Shown piece after piece: positions 36,585 to 44,054 of a stretch of 55,565 bases of DNA. The notes beneath the pieces were generated by a model, which was not told where the DNA came from, did not search any database, and saw only the letters and a list, made by a program, of their open reading frames with translations. Positions within the stretch are counted from its first letter, which is position 1. Every line of letters begins with the position of its first letter. The stretch covers positions 1-55,565 of the forward strand of contig NZ_JAOQKI010000016.1 of the NCBI RefSeq assembly GCF_025567465.1, in the 5' to 3' direction. This DNA is from Roseburia_C amylophila (GTDB taxonomy: Bacteria > Bacillota > Clostridia > Lachnospirales > Lachnospiraceae). A program made the translations under genes and the position numbers.

Positions 36585-36608
36585 GTATTTATCGAACAAA
36601 GTGTTACA

Positions 36609-36793
36609 AAAAAGCTTGACCACAACATATCAAAGTCCGCTTTTTGCGTAATAAGGAAATTTCGAAGCCATTCCTCCGCCTCTCTTTTGGTCACAAAACC
36701 TCTTTTGGTAGATTTCCGACGTTTTCCTTGCCAATCCGTATAACGCTACTGAATCAACCATTTTCCTGTTTTCTTGTCTTTTTCCGCTTTCAT
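36609..36793 (-). pseudogene. Integrase N-terminal fragment
   Basis: From ATG 36793 (GGAGG upstream) it reads MKAEKDKKTGKWLIQ, a TAG at 36748-36746, then RYTDWQGKRRKSTKRGFVTK, the arm-binding start of a Tn916-type tyrosine integrase. The frame is cut by the IS right end. Confidence 0.7.
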
Positions 36794-36804
36794 TCGACCA
36801 CCTC

Positions 36805-36981
36805 CTACACACTGAAACCATACCAGCGTTTTTCAAAATAGCGTCTGGGAACTTTGCCCGCAATCACCAGAAAGCCTTCTTTTTCCAGTTCCTGATTCAG
36901 CTTGTAAGCATGACCTACAGAAACATCCAGCATTTCTGCGTGTTCATTTGCAGTAATATAAATCTTGTTGTTTTCTGCCAT
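36805..36981 (-). CDS. Small HTH protein, excisionase-like
   Basis: A 58-aa protein (YITANEHAEMLDVSVGHAYK... RRYFEKRWYG) resembling the excisionase/HTH encoded next to the integrase at 50130-50324. AAAGGAGG precedes the ATG at 36981. It is followed 12 nt later by the broken integrase, so it is a leftover of an earlier element. Confidence 0.7.
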   Translation of the reverse strand: MAENNKIYITANEHAEMLDVSVGHAYKLNQELEKEGFLVIAGKVPRRYFEKRWYGFSV

Positions 36982-37001
36982 ATATGCATCCTCCTTTTTT
37001 A

Positions 37002-37059
37002 TAGCGTTATCGCTACATTTTTATTTTCTCATTATATGTAGCGACTTCGCTATTGTCAA
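37002..37059 (-). promoter_or_regulatory. Consensus promoter with two palindromic operators
   Basis: Minus strand TTGACA (37059-37054), 17-nt spacer, TATAAT (37036-37031). Operators TAGCGTTATCGCTA (37002-37015) and TAGCGACTTCGCTA (37039-37052) flank/overlap it. A degenerate third site is at 37107-37120 next to the divergent XRE promoter. Confidence 0.7.
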
Positions 37060-37099
37060 GTATTTTGAAATGCTAGTAGAAAAATTTTTTAAAACATGG

Positions 37100-37105
37100 T
37101 ATAAT
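37100..37105 (+). promoter_or_regulatory. -10 box of the XRE regulator gene
   Basis: TATAAT preceded by TGG (extended -10); -35 weak. TAGCCATCTCGATA, an operator-like dyad, overlaps the expected start point. Confidence 0.5.
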
Positions 37106-37137
37106 GTAGCCATCTCGATACATGGAGGACGATAAGA

Positions 37138-37791
37138 ATGACCATAGGAGAAAAAATCAAATACTGCAGAAAGCAAATCGGAATCACGCAAGATAAACTG
37201 GCTGAGCTGACCGGCATCCATCCGGTTTCTATCCGAAAATACGAAACAAATAAAATGCAGCCACAACCTCCTCAGTTAGAGAAAATTGCAGCTGCACTCG
37301 ATGTCAGTTATAATGCTTTGAATGGCAGTGATACTGCCGGACTTCGTCTGGAAACAGTCGGTGACCTGATGGGCGTACTTATGGTTCTTTGCAATTCCGG
37401 CATCCTCCAGATCAGCGGAGAGCGAGGGGAGGACAAGCTGTTAAAAGATGATACTGTATCCATCCATCTGAATCCGGTTCTCTCTTCTTATCTCGAAATC
37501 GGATACACCACCAGAGGGAAGGCACATACGCTGTCTTTGCAGGATGCATTGTTGAATATCAGAAGTTACAAGGTATTTAATGACCTGTTGAAATTGGAAA
37601 AAATGAATTACATCTACCAGAGTGTTTTGGAATCCGCTGGTGATAATCCAAATGAAGCTACAAAAGCAGCTATAGATGAAATAGCAGAGACGAAAGAGAA
37701 GGTAGAATTGGAATCGCAAAGGAGTCAGCTGTTGCTTGATACTTCTGATGAGGTTAAAGTAAAAGTAAATTCAGACTACTTTAATAACTAA
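37138..37791 (+). CDS. XRE family transcriptional regulator
   Basis: A 217-aa protein with an N-terminal Cro/CI helix-turn-helix (ITQDKLAELTGIHPVSIRKYE, residues ~15-35) and a longer unrecognised C-terminal part ending in a charged helix. GGAGGA lies 8 nt before the ATG. It probably binds the TAGCG-N4-CGCTA sites around 37002-37120 and so controls both itself and the excisionase/integrase side. The Abi gene starts 34 nt downstream. Confidence 0.85.
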   Translation: MTIGEKIKYCRKQIGITQDKLAELTGIHPVSIRKYETNKMQPQPPQLEKIAAALDVSYNALNGSDTAGLRLETVGDLMGVLMVLCNSGILQISGERGEDKLLKDDTVSIHLNPVLSSYLEIGYTTRGKAHTLSLQDALLNIRSYKVFNDLLKLEKMNYIYQSVLESAGDNPNEATKAAIDEIAETKEKVELESQRSQLLLDTSDEVKVKVNSDYFNN

Positions 37792-37825
37792 ATCTATAAA
37801 CACAGATTCAGAAAGAAGATTTTCT

Positions 37826-38806
37826 ATGGGAAACAGAACCGACAAACCAAAACAAACAGCTCAGCAACTAATTACAAAGATGAAAAACGAAAAAGGTATT
37901 AGTTTTAAATATACCTCTGAAAGCGATGCAGAAAACTACTTGGCAAATATTAATAATTATCTCCGAACAGCCGCATACAGAAAAAACTATCAAAAACATA
38001 AAAAAGGTATCAATAACGGCAAATACATCTGTTTAGACTTTGCATATTTGCAAGAATTATCTACTATTGATATGCATTTTCGTTTTATTGTTTCGAAAAT
38101 GTGCTTGGACATTGAACACGACTTGAAAGTTAAAATGTTAAAAGACATTGAAAGCGATCCGTCTACAGACGGTTATGATATTGTAAAAAGCTTTTTAGCT
38201 CAAAACACTTATATTATTGGAAAACTCGAAGCCACCAGTTCTTCCCCCTTTACAAGTGATTTGATTCATAAATATTTTACTATTCAACGCATATATAATA
38301 CAGCAAAGCAGAAAAAGGAAAATAAAATTGTTGCATATGATGATTGTCCTGCATGGGTTTTACTAGAGATGCTTACATTTGGAGACTTTATCAAATTTTA
38401 TGAATTTTATTATTCTTCCAGAAGTTTTCCGAAGTTATCTACACCTGTAATAAATTTGGTTAAAAGCCTTAGAAATGGAGCTGCACACAATAATTGTATT
38501 TTAGCTGATTTGGCACACGGAACTTCAAGAGCTCCTCAAGAGATAAGCCAAGAGATTTCTAAAATTATCTCTATAAATTCAAATCAGCGACAGAAGAAAT
38601 TGTCCTGTAGACCTATGTTGGAATTTACTTGCCTTCTTTATGTATACAAATTAGTAGTATCCGATAAGGTGAAGCATCATAGAATAAAAGAACTGAAATA
38701 TTTGTTCTTTAATCGAATGCCAGAGAAAAAAAACTTCTTTAAAAGTAATGAATTAATCAAAAGCAATTACGAATTTGCATGCAAAGTTATCTCTGCATTT
38801 TTTTAA
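37826..38806 (+). CDS. Abi family protein (AbiF/AbiD-like, HEPN domain)
   Basis: A 326-aa protein of the Abi_2 family: start KPKQTAQQLITKMKNEKGI, FAYLQELSTIDMHFRFIV, and RNGAAHNN with Arg216 and His221 forming the RxxxxH motif of HEPN ribonucleases. Family members abort phage infection, and some are held in check by an RNA. Ribosome site is weak (GAAAGAAG). It sits between an XRE regulator and a predicted small RNA, all on the plus strand. Activity is inferred. Confidence 0.82.
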   Translation: MGNRTDKPKQTAQQLITKMKNEKGISFKYTSESDAENYLANINNYLRTAAYRKNYQKHKKGINNGKYICLDFAYLQELSTIDMHFRFIVSKMCLDIEHDLKVKMLKDIESDPSTDGYDIVKSFLAQNTYIIGKLEATSSSPFTSDLIHKYFTIQRIYNTAKQKKENKIVAYDDCPAWVLLEMLTFGDFIKFYEFYYSSRSFPKLSTPVINLVKSLRNGAAHNNCILADLAHGTSRAPQEISQEISKIISINSNQRQKKLSCRPMLEFTCLLYVYKLVVSDKVKHHRIKELKYLFFNRMPEKKNFFKSNELIKSNYEFACKVISAFF

Positions 38807-38852
38807 TAAACACAAATGGAACAATTTGTCAAGAGTTTTTTTCATTAGATTA

Positions 38853-38881
38853 TTGACAAATCGATACAAGGCGCATATAAT
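38853..38881 (+). promoter_or_regulatory. Consensus promoter downstream of the Abi gene
   Basis: TTGACA (38853-38858), 17-nt spacer, TATAAT (38876-38881): a perfect sigma-A promoter. Confidence 0.85.
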
Positions 38882-38887
38882 AGTACC

Positions 38888-38948
38888 AGAATCATAAAAA
38901 CCTATGTGTTTTTGTAAGGACGGCGTTGCGACGGCGTTCTATTTTTTT
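38888..38948 (+). ncRNA. Predicted ~60-nt structured small RNA next to the Abi gene
   Basis: Starts 6-8 nt after the perfect -10. Hairpin 1: AAAAAC/GTTTTT with loop CTATGT (38896-38913). Hairpin 2: AGGACGGCGT/ACGGCGTTCT with loop TGCG and one G-G mismatch (38917-38940), ending in seven T, an intrinsic terminator. There is no ORF. Abi (AbiF) genes are known to occur with a conserved structured RNA (the abiF RNA motif), which this may represent. It could instead be an attenuator for the gene at 38969. Confidence 0.65.
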
Positions 38949-38968
38949 ACCCAATTGAGGAGCTAAAA

Positions 38969-40072
38969 ATGAGTTTTATTAAAAAATATTTCCATAAAAT
39001 CCTGTTATTAAGTTGCATTATTTTGTCATTGCTCAACTTAATAAATTGTTGGATATTCAAAATTGAATACGTTTTCTTAAACGAAAATCAAATTCTTTAT
39101 ATATACTCATCTTTAGCCCAGGTAATAGGAGCCCTTCTTGGATTGACAATTGCTGGTTACAGTATGGTAGATTCCAAACTGAAAACACTTTCAGAAACAG
39201 ACACTACCATTACTGAATATGTGGAAGATACAAGACATGACTACTATATCTCTTTAATGTATATTATTATCCTAAGTACTATTAATATTATTCTTTGTTT
39301 AATTGTTCTAGCTGTATATGACAATGTATTCAACCTATTAGCACCTTTTTCCATGACAGAGACAGTCATCATTTTTGTCTATATTATGATTGAACTAATA
39401 CGATTTGTTTGCTATTTAAATCCGAATACAATAAAAGAAAAAGGCAGCCTTGACAAAGATTCTATTGATGCCGAATATAAAACCAAAACAGTGGAAAGTG
39501 AGCCTTCTGAAAATTTCAGTCCTTTTATAACAGATTATAATTTACTTGAAAAACTTTTAAAAGATTTTGCTTGCTTTTTAATAGAATCCCCAAATTCCAC
39601 ATATAAAATACAAATTTTCGAGGCACTAGATGTTCTGCTTCGCAATGAAATCATCAATCGCGAAACCTACAGCATCATAGATGAATTTCGTCGCTACAGA
39701 AATGCACTGGTACATAGTTTAGATACTGATAAATCTGTAAACACTTCAATTTATAGAAAGCTTAACGATGTATATATATTATTAAAATCTATATATAATG
39801 CACGAATTTCTGGGAATGATGATGAATTCAAGCAAAAGCAACACGAACTAATGTCCTATAGTAAAACACATGGGTACAATGAAATTGACAGAAAAATTAT
39901 AGACTTTATTTTAACACACCCTAATACTTCATTACGTGAAATTTCGGAATACACAAACTATACGTCTGAATCTATTCGCCGTAGAATATCTAATCTCCAA
40001 AAGATTGGAGCTATTAGCAAAATAGGCGAAGGCAAACAAACCAGATGGCAAGTTAATTCTAATATTTTATAA
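38969..40072 (+). CDS. Membrane protein with HEPN-like RNALVH motif and winged helix
   Basis: A 367-aa protein. About four membrane helices (residues ~10-32, 42-66, 95-118, 125-147) are followed by a cytosolic domain with YRNALVHS (Arg244...His249, the RxxxxH pattern of HEPN RNases) and a C-terminal winged helix (~305-365, NTSLREISEYTNYTSESIRRRI). GAGGAG is 7-8 nt before the ATG. I know no named family with this order. Position beside an Abi gene and small RNA suggests a defence role; this is inference. Confidence 0.65.
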   Translation: MSFIKKYFHKILLLSCIILSLLNLINCWIFKIEYVFLNENQILYIYSSLAQVIGALLGLTIAGYSMVDSKLKTLSETDTTITEYVEDTRHDYYISLMYIIILSTINIILCLIVLAVYDNVFNLLAPFSMTETVIIFVYIMIELIRFVCYLNPNTIKEKGSLDKDSIDAEYKTKTVESEPSENFSPFITDYNLLEKLLKDFACFLIESPNSTYKIQIFEALDVLLRNEIINRETYSIIDEFRRYRNALVHSLDTDKSVNTSIYRKLNDVYILLKSIYNARISGNDDEFKQKQHELMSYSKTHGYNEIDRKIIDFILTHPNTSLREISEYTNYTSESIRRRISNLQKIGAISKIGEGKQTRWQVNSNIL

Positions 40073-40107
40073 TTTTGTACTCAATCTGTACTCAAACCAC
40101 ATAGCAA

Positions 40108-40155
40108 GAGCCCGGAAATCCGCATAAACACTGGATTTCCGAGCTCCATTTTTTT
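40108..40155 (+). terminator. Strong intrinsic terminator
   Basis: GAGC-CGGAAATCC (40108-40121) pairs with GGATTTCCG-GCTC (40133-40146), then seven T. Ends the plus-strand Abi-region transcripts. Confidence 0.85.
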
Positions 40156-40165
40156 ACTCAAACTC
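40156..40165. other. Candidate attachment site, left (attL)
   Basis: ACTCAAACTC, repeated at 51160-51169 next to the integrase end, and at 32620-32629 in the related repeat R1. Between 40166 and 40272 no gene was seen. Confidence 0.5.
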
Positions 40166-40272
40166 GCAAATTTGAAATTGATTCTATACAGTTTTGTATA
40201 GGTGTTTTGGTTCTATTTTGTTTTATTTTTGTCCAACTATTCCGACCTTATGGTCTGTACCGAATGGTTTTA

Positions 40273-41238
40273 TCAATTTGTTATCACTGCTTTGTTATCA
40301 TTTTTATCAACGTCACTTCCCAAATCTTTAATTAACTCTTTCAAACTGTCATAACCTCTTATTTTGATTAGATGTTTCATGTTTTCTGAATAAAAATTTT
40401 CAATATCCTTTTTTTCTATTGACAAGGCGAAAGAAAAAATACCTTTTAAATGTTCAATTTTTGTATAATCTTTTACTTTCTGATCATACATATTAATAGC
40501 ATCCCAAAAAATCTGATTCTTCAATTTTTTTCCAACACTAATATGCCTATAATTATTTTCATCTTTTGTAATACTAATTCCTGTGATTCTTACATGATTT
40601 GATTTATTCAAGGTATAGCTTTTCGTTTTTTTCTCATTCAAAGTTAAATGTACTTTCTTCAGCAAACTCTGAACTTCCGCTTTAATATTGTCTATCTTTT
40701 CGAAGTCATCCTTACCCGTTTTAAACGAAATAACGATATCATCTGCATAACGAGTGTAAATAGGGTTGTTTAATTCCATCTTTTTAAGCTTACCATACAA
40801 TAATCCGTCAAATTCTTTCATATAAAGATTCGCCAATGCTGGAGATGAAACAAGCCCCAAAGGAAGACCCTTCTCACCAACACTACATTTACGCACAATA
40901 TCGTAACATTCCTTCCTGCTTATCTGCGTATTCTTATTCAGTTCAAAAAATAAACATTCTGCCAAGTACTTATGATTTATATTCGGAAAAAAATTTTTTA
41001 TATCCATTTTAACAAAAATATCATTATACATATGCGCTTTCGCATTTTTGTAAATAGATGATCTTGGTACATATGCTTTTGCAAAAATAGAATTTGTTGT
41101 ATATTTCTCAAGATATTTTACAACTTCTTCATGGTATCGTCTTAATTCTCCATTTTCAGTATACGTTACAATTTTTCTTACCTTGTTTTTTGTTTTAATG
41201 TATTTTACTACTAGCTGTTCCTTCATCCTATCCCTCAT
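40273..41238 (-). CDS. Retron reverse transcriptase
   Basis: A 321-aa RT. Retron-specific NAxxH is NAKAH (65-69); finger/palm motifs MDIKNFF (Asp79), GLPLGLVSSPALANLYM (124-140) and the catalytic YADD (164-167); the retron VTG-type motif is ITG (218-220). It reverse transcribes the msd of the ncRNA at 42344-42549 to make msDNA. Start overlaps the effector stop as ATGA. Length is typical for retron RTs. Confidence 0.92.
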   Translation of the reverse strand: MRDRMKEQLVVKYIKTKNKVRKIVTYTENGELRRYHEEVVKYLEKYTTNSIFAKAYVPRSSIYKNAKAHMYNDIFVKMDIKNFFPNINHKYLAECLFFELNKNTQISRKECYDIVRKCSVGEKGLPLGLVSSPALANLYMKEFDGLLYGKLKKMELNNPIYTRYADDIVISFKTGKDDFEKIDNIKAEVQSLLKKVHLTLNEKKTKSYTLNKSNHVRITGISITKDENNYRHISVGKKLKNQIFWDAINMYDQKVKDYTKIEHLKGIFSFALSIEKKDIENFYSENMKHLIKIRGYDSLKELIKDLGSDVDKNDNKAVITN

Positions 41239-42326
41239 ACTATCTGCGTATCAATTGCGCATTCTATGCACCCCGAATATTTTTCATAGAAAAAATGTTT
41301 TGTTCCATCATGATAAGTGACCATCTTTCTAGTAATTCCAACTTTATTACTTTCCACATAATCTTCTGCCTTAACGATATCAATAAACCCCGCCGCTTGA
41401 AATAAATACAGGCACATTCCTATTATCCCAGAAATATATACACGCTTAATATTCATTTTTGCATGAATAGAACACCGTTCGAAATTCTCCCCCGTTTTTT
41501 CTCCAATAGTTTGAATAAACACTTCAAATAAACAGTCTTTTATATCCTCTATATATTCTTTCATTTCTTTTTCTTCAGCGCTAAAAATCTTTTTTGACAA
41601 TTCACTAATATTTAATATGGCAGCAATACAATTTAAAAGTACCCTTGGCAATAAAGTTATTTCTAAAGTAGTATTTTTCTTTTTATAATGAATAAGCCCC
41701 TCTTTCACTTTTTCCATACTTTTTGTAAATTCAATCTTATAAATCAAATTTTCTCTTTCTAAAAACTCAAGAATTTGATTACCTAAATTTCTTCCTATCT
41801 TGTCATCTACAAAATAAGAATGCCAATACTTCACATCATTTGAAAGTATATTTTTTTCAATTCTAGGATAAAACTTTATTACTTCTGCCGAATTTGGCTC
41901 TTGTAAAAAAGCCAAACGAATAAACTGTCCTAACTTACTTTCTTCAATTGCCGTTTCATCTGGAAGTAATAAGCACGTTTTACTTAATGCACTCTGTTCA
42001 CTCAAAAACAACCCCGTTTCAGCACCTGTAGAAATGCTTTCATGAATAATTATATTATTATCAGATAAATAATTTGTCACCATTTCTACCTGATATAAAT
42101 CTTTCATATAAATATCGTCATATAGCAAAAAGCGAGATGTTTTATTTCTAAACATGAAATTATCTTCCAAAATAATTGGACAATAATTTGCATTTTCCTT
42201 TTTCAAAAATTCACGCAATACATTTCTTTTATCCTTTTTATTACTTCTTACGTAATGTGAACCACATAAGAAAATATATCGATATTCATTAGAAAATTCC
42301 TGTTCTTTAAAAATATATCGTTTCAT
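41235..42326 (-). CDS. Retron effector, nucleoside deoxyribosyltransferase-like
   Basis: A 363-aa protein. Residues 17-110 look like an NDT/TIR-related Rossmann domain: YRYIFLCGSHY (beta 1), then ESISTGAETGLF (96-107) with a conserved Ser and Glu as in NDT-like retron effectors of the St85/Ec86 kind. The C-terminal ~230 residues are helical and unrecognised. GGAG lies 5-6 nt before the ATG; it is between the ncRNA and the RT. In such retrons the effector is toxic (e.g. nucleotide depletion) when RT-msDNA is disturbed by phage; assignment is by eye. Confidence 0.75.
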   Translation of the reverse strand: MKRYIFKEQEFSNEYRYIFLCGSHYVRSNKKDKRNVLREFLKKENANYCPIILEDNFMFRNKTSRFLLYDDIYMKDLYQVEMVTNYLSDNNIIIHESISTGAETGLFLSEQSALSKTCLLLPDETAIEESKLGQFIRLAFLQEPNSAEVIKFYPRIEKNILSNDVKYWHSYFVDDKIGRNLGNQILEFLERENLIYKIEFTKSMEKVKEGLIHYKKKNTTLEITLLPRVLLNCIAAILNISELSKKIFSAEEKEMKEYIEDIKDCLFEVFIQTIGEKTGENFERCSIHAKMNIKRVYISGIIGMCLYLFQAAGFIDIVKAEDYVESNKVGITRKMVTYHDGTKHFFYEKYSGCIECAIDTQIV

Positions 42327-42343
42327 TTTTTCTCCACAAAAAA

Positions 42344-42549
42344 GGATCCTACTTAAATTTGGTAACAGTTCTTTGTAACCAAGTTGATTTATTCTGGGGT
42401 TCTACTAATGGCGGCAAGCTTGCCGACATTCGTAGGTTCTCAGAATAAATTGACTTGTCACAAAACATCGACGCAGTCGAACAAATTTAACCAAATTTTA
42501 ATTACCTTATCCTCAAACGCTGAGGGAGCAAAAAGCTGTACTAGGATCC
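42344..42549 (-). ncRNA. Retron msr-msd non-coding RNA
   Basis: Minus-strand RNA bounded by a1/a2 repeats GGATCCTA (42549-42542) and TAGGATCC (42351-42344). msr side: AGC just after a1 (candidate branching G), hairpin CCTCA/TGAGG (42511-42525), hairpin TCGAC/GTCGA (42468-42480). msd: a ~94-nt stem (42372-42465) from TTTGTGACAAGT to ACTTGGTTACAAA, including AATTTATTCTG/CAGAATAAAT and topped by the perfect GGCAAGCTTGCC. Confidence 0.88.
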
Positions 42550-42555
42550 AAGATA

Positions 42556-42584
42556 ATTGTATCACAATACTCCTGACTTTTCAA
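42556..42584 (-). promoter_or_regulatory. Retron operon promoter
   Basis: Minus strand TTGAAA (42584-42579), 17-nt spacer, TACAAT (42561-42556), placing the start at the beginning of a1. It overlaps the end of the 229-aa gene upstream. Confidence 0.75.
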
Positions 42585-43251
42585 ATACTTCAAAATCAGA
42601 AAAGAATCCTCTTTTTTCATCTCGTTTATCAAGCGTATTATAATTAGAATAAATGTCCTCATCTACATTATATCCCATGTTTAATAAATACTTTCTTGCT
42701 TTCATATCTCCATAATAATAATATTTTATTAGAGTAATGTATTTTGATGTTGTATGTTTAAAAAAATTTGGTCTACTTGGCCATAATGGAGTAGACGCTT
42801 GATCTTTTGATAAAACTAGGTTTATCAAAACAAATAATTCATTAAACGAGATATCAACATCTTGTGGATTCATAAGAATCTGCTCATCTTCTATCTGAGG
42901 TATACCCTCTATTTCATACTTTTTCTTACCAATCCATATATAATATTTTTCAACACAACTTTTATATGCTATCTCCAAATTTTCAATAAGAGAAGTCATT
43001 GTATCCTTATTTTGAATTTGAAGTAACATGGTCAAAATATCAGCATCTGTAAAATGCACTCTACAACCATTCTTTATATACAAAAATCTCGTAAGTTTTC
43101 CCTTCCTAATTATGTAGTTCTCGTTTATACTTCCATACAATTTCACTCTAAGGGGAATATTACATACAAAAGTCTTATCTTCTTTCTTAATCCTGTTTTT
43201 CTTACGTTCTCTCCGATATCTTTCATCTAAGTCTTCTATAAAATTACTCAT
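42562..43251 (-). CDS. Conserved-looking protein of unknown function next to the retron
   Basis: A 229-aa AT-rich gene. ATG at 43251 is chosen (GAAGGA ~6 nt upstream); a GTG at 43281 is also in frame. Sequence is charged at the start (RYRRERKKNRIKKEDK) with a mixed alpha/beta body and no motif I recognise. It lies between the RelE toxin and the retron promoter on the same strand, so it may belong to the retron, the TA operon or neither. Confidence 0.6.
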   Translation of the reverse strand: MSNFIEDLDERYRRERKKNRIKKEDKTFVCNIPLRVKLYGSINENYIIRKGKLTRFLYIKNGCRVHFTDADILTMLLQIQNKDTMTSLIENLEIAYKSCVEKYYIWIGKKKYEIEGIPQIEDEQILMNPQDVDISFNELFVLINLVLSKDQASTPLWPSRPNFFKHTTSKYITLIKYYYYGDMKARKYLLNMGYNVDEDIYSNYNTLDKRDEKRGFFSDFEVFEKSGVL

Positions 43252-43286
43252 CCTTTTTCCTTCAGTGAATTTTGAATCCACAATAA

Positions 43287-43586
43287 CTATTCAAATAATT
43301 TTGTAATGTCCCGATACCGATTTACCACCCGGTAAATCTCTACATACTCTTCTCCCACTTTATAAACAATCACATAATTCTCCCAAACTGCATACTTGTA
43401 ATCTGTTCGGAAACTGACTCTTTTGGAGAGATCTGCACCTATCCCCGGAAACATCTGAATATTCTCGAATTTACCGTAGATTTCTTTAATCGTCTTTGCC
43501 GCATATTCTGCATTATCCTCAGCGATATAATCACGAATTTCTTTTAAATCCGTTGCAACTAATGGGTTAATTCGTAATTTCAGCAT
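43287..43586 (-). CDS. RelE/ParE family toxin
   Basis: A 99-aa toxin: LRINPLVATDLKEIRDYIAEDN at the start and YVIVYKVGEEYVEIYRVVNRYRD at the end are the ParE/RelE fold pattern. Members either cleave ribosome-bound mRNA or inhibit gyrase. It begins 3 nt after the antitoxin stop. Confidence 0.88.
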   Translation of the reverse strand: MLKLRINPLVATDLKEIRDYIAEDNAEYAAKTIKEIYGKFENIQMFPGIGADLSKRVSFRTDYKYAVWENYVIVYKVGEEYVEIYRVVNRYRDITKLFE

Positions 43587-43589
43587 AAT

Positions 43590-43838
43590 TTACTCCCCCA
43601 CAAGGGCTTTTAGTTCGTCCAAGCTAAGCCAGCCTTCGCCATCTTTGACTGCCTCCTCTGCCTCCTGTAGCTTCATTAATAGCTTTTTCTCTGCACGATC
43701 ACGCTCATAATCTTCTATATCAAGCACTACAAAACGCCCTCTGCCATTTTTCGTCAAAAACACCGGCTCTCCAGTCCGGCAATTTTTTAAAACTTCATTA
43801 TAATTTCTCAAATCAGATACTGGTAAAATATTCGCCAT
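43590..43838 (-). CDS. Phd/YefM family antitoxin
   Basis: An 82-aa antitoxin: MANILPVSDLRNYNEVLKNC and FLTKNGRGRFVVLDIEDYE are the Phd/YefM DNA-binding fold, with a C-terminal toxin-neutralising tail. ATG at 43838 follows AGGAG by 10 nt; a longer frame to 43910 has no ribosome site. AGACCGGTCT (43841-43850), a perfect palindrome between the ribosome site and the ATG, may be its operator. Confidence 0.88.
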   Translation of the reverse strand: MANILPVSDLRNYNEVLKNCRTGEPVFLTKNGRGRFVVLDIEDYERDRAEKKLLMKLQEAEEAVKDGEGWLSLDELKALVGE

Positions 43839-43881
43839 ATAGACCGGTCTCCTTTCTTGATGCACTGTTTTTTCTATATTT

Positions 43882-43910
43882 ATTATATGCGAAAAAGCTG
43901 TAAAATTCAA
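43882..43910 (-). promoter_or_regulatory. Toxin-antitoxin promoter
   Basis: Minus strand TTGAAT (43910-43905), 17-nt spacer, TATAAT (43887-43882). Confidence 0.65.
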
Positions 43911-43929
43911 CTTAAAATTTTACAGCTTT
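43894..43929. terminator. Hairpin overlapping the TA promoter
   Basis: AAAGCTGTAAAATT (43894-43907) pairs perfectly with AATTTTACAGCTTT (43916-43929). Probably the terminator of the upstream XRE/membrane pair; it overlaps the TA -35 box. Confidence 0.6.
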
Positions 43930-44054
43930 CTTATTTTTCAAATAGTAACCATCAATTCTTCAATAATATCCCGACAAGGAATTCACCAATTATTATCAAT
44001 CAAAACATCAACGATTCATTCTTGATTATATTTATCTAGATAAAACATTGCTAT

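Larger units (their letters stand above)
35394..36608 (+). mobile_element. IS3-family insertion sequence (about 1.2 kb)
   Basis: Terminal inverted repeats TGTAACACCTTGTTCGA (left) and the complement of TCGAACAAAGTGTTACA (right), beginning TG and ending CA. Two frames, orfA and orfB, in a -1 relation. No clear target duplication was seen. orfB carries an internal stop, so this copy is probably inactive. Confidence 0.8.

Noticed and set aside
38817..38968. Type III (ToxI-like) tandem-repeat antitoxin array
   Set aside because: Only one 9-nt direct repeat (GACGGCGTT twice), which is better explained as the two arms of a terminator hairpin.
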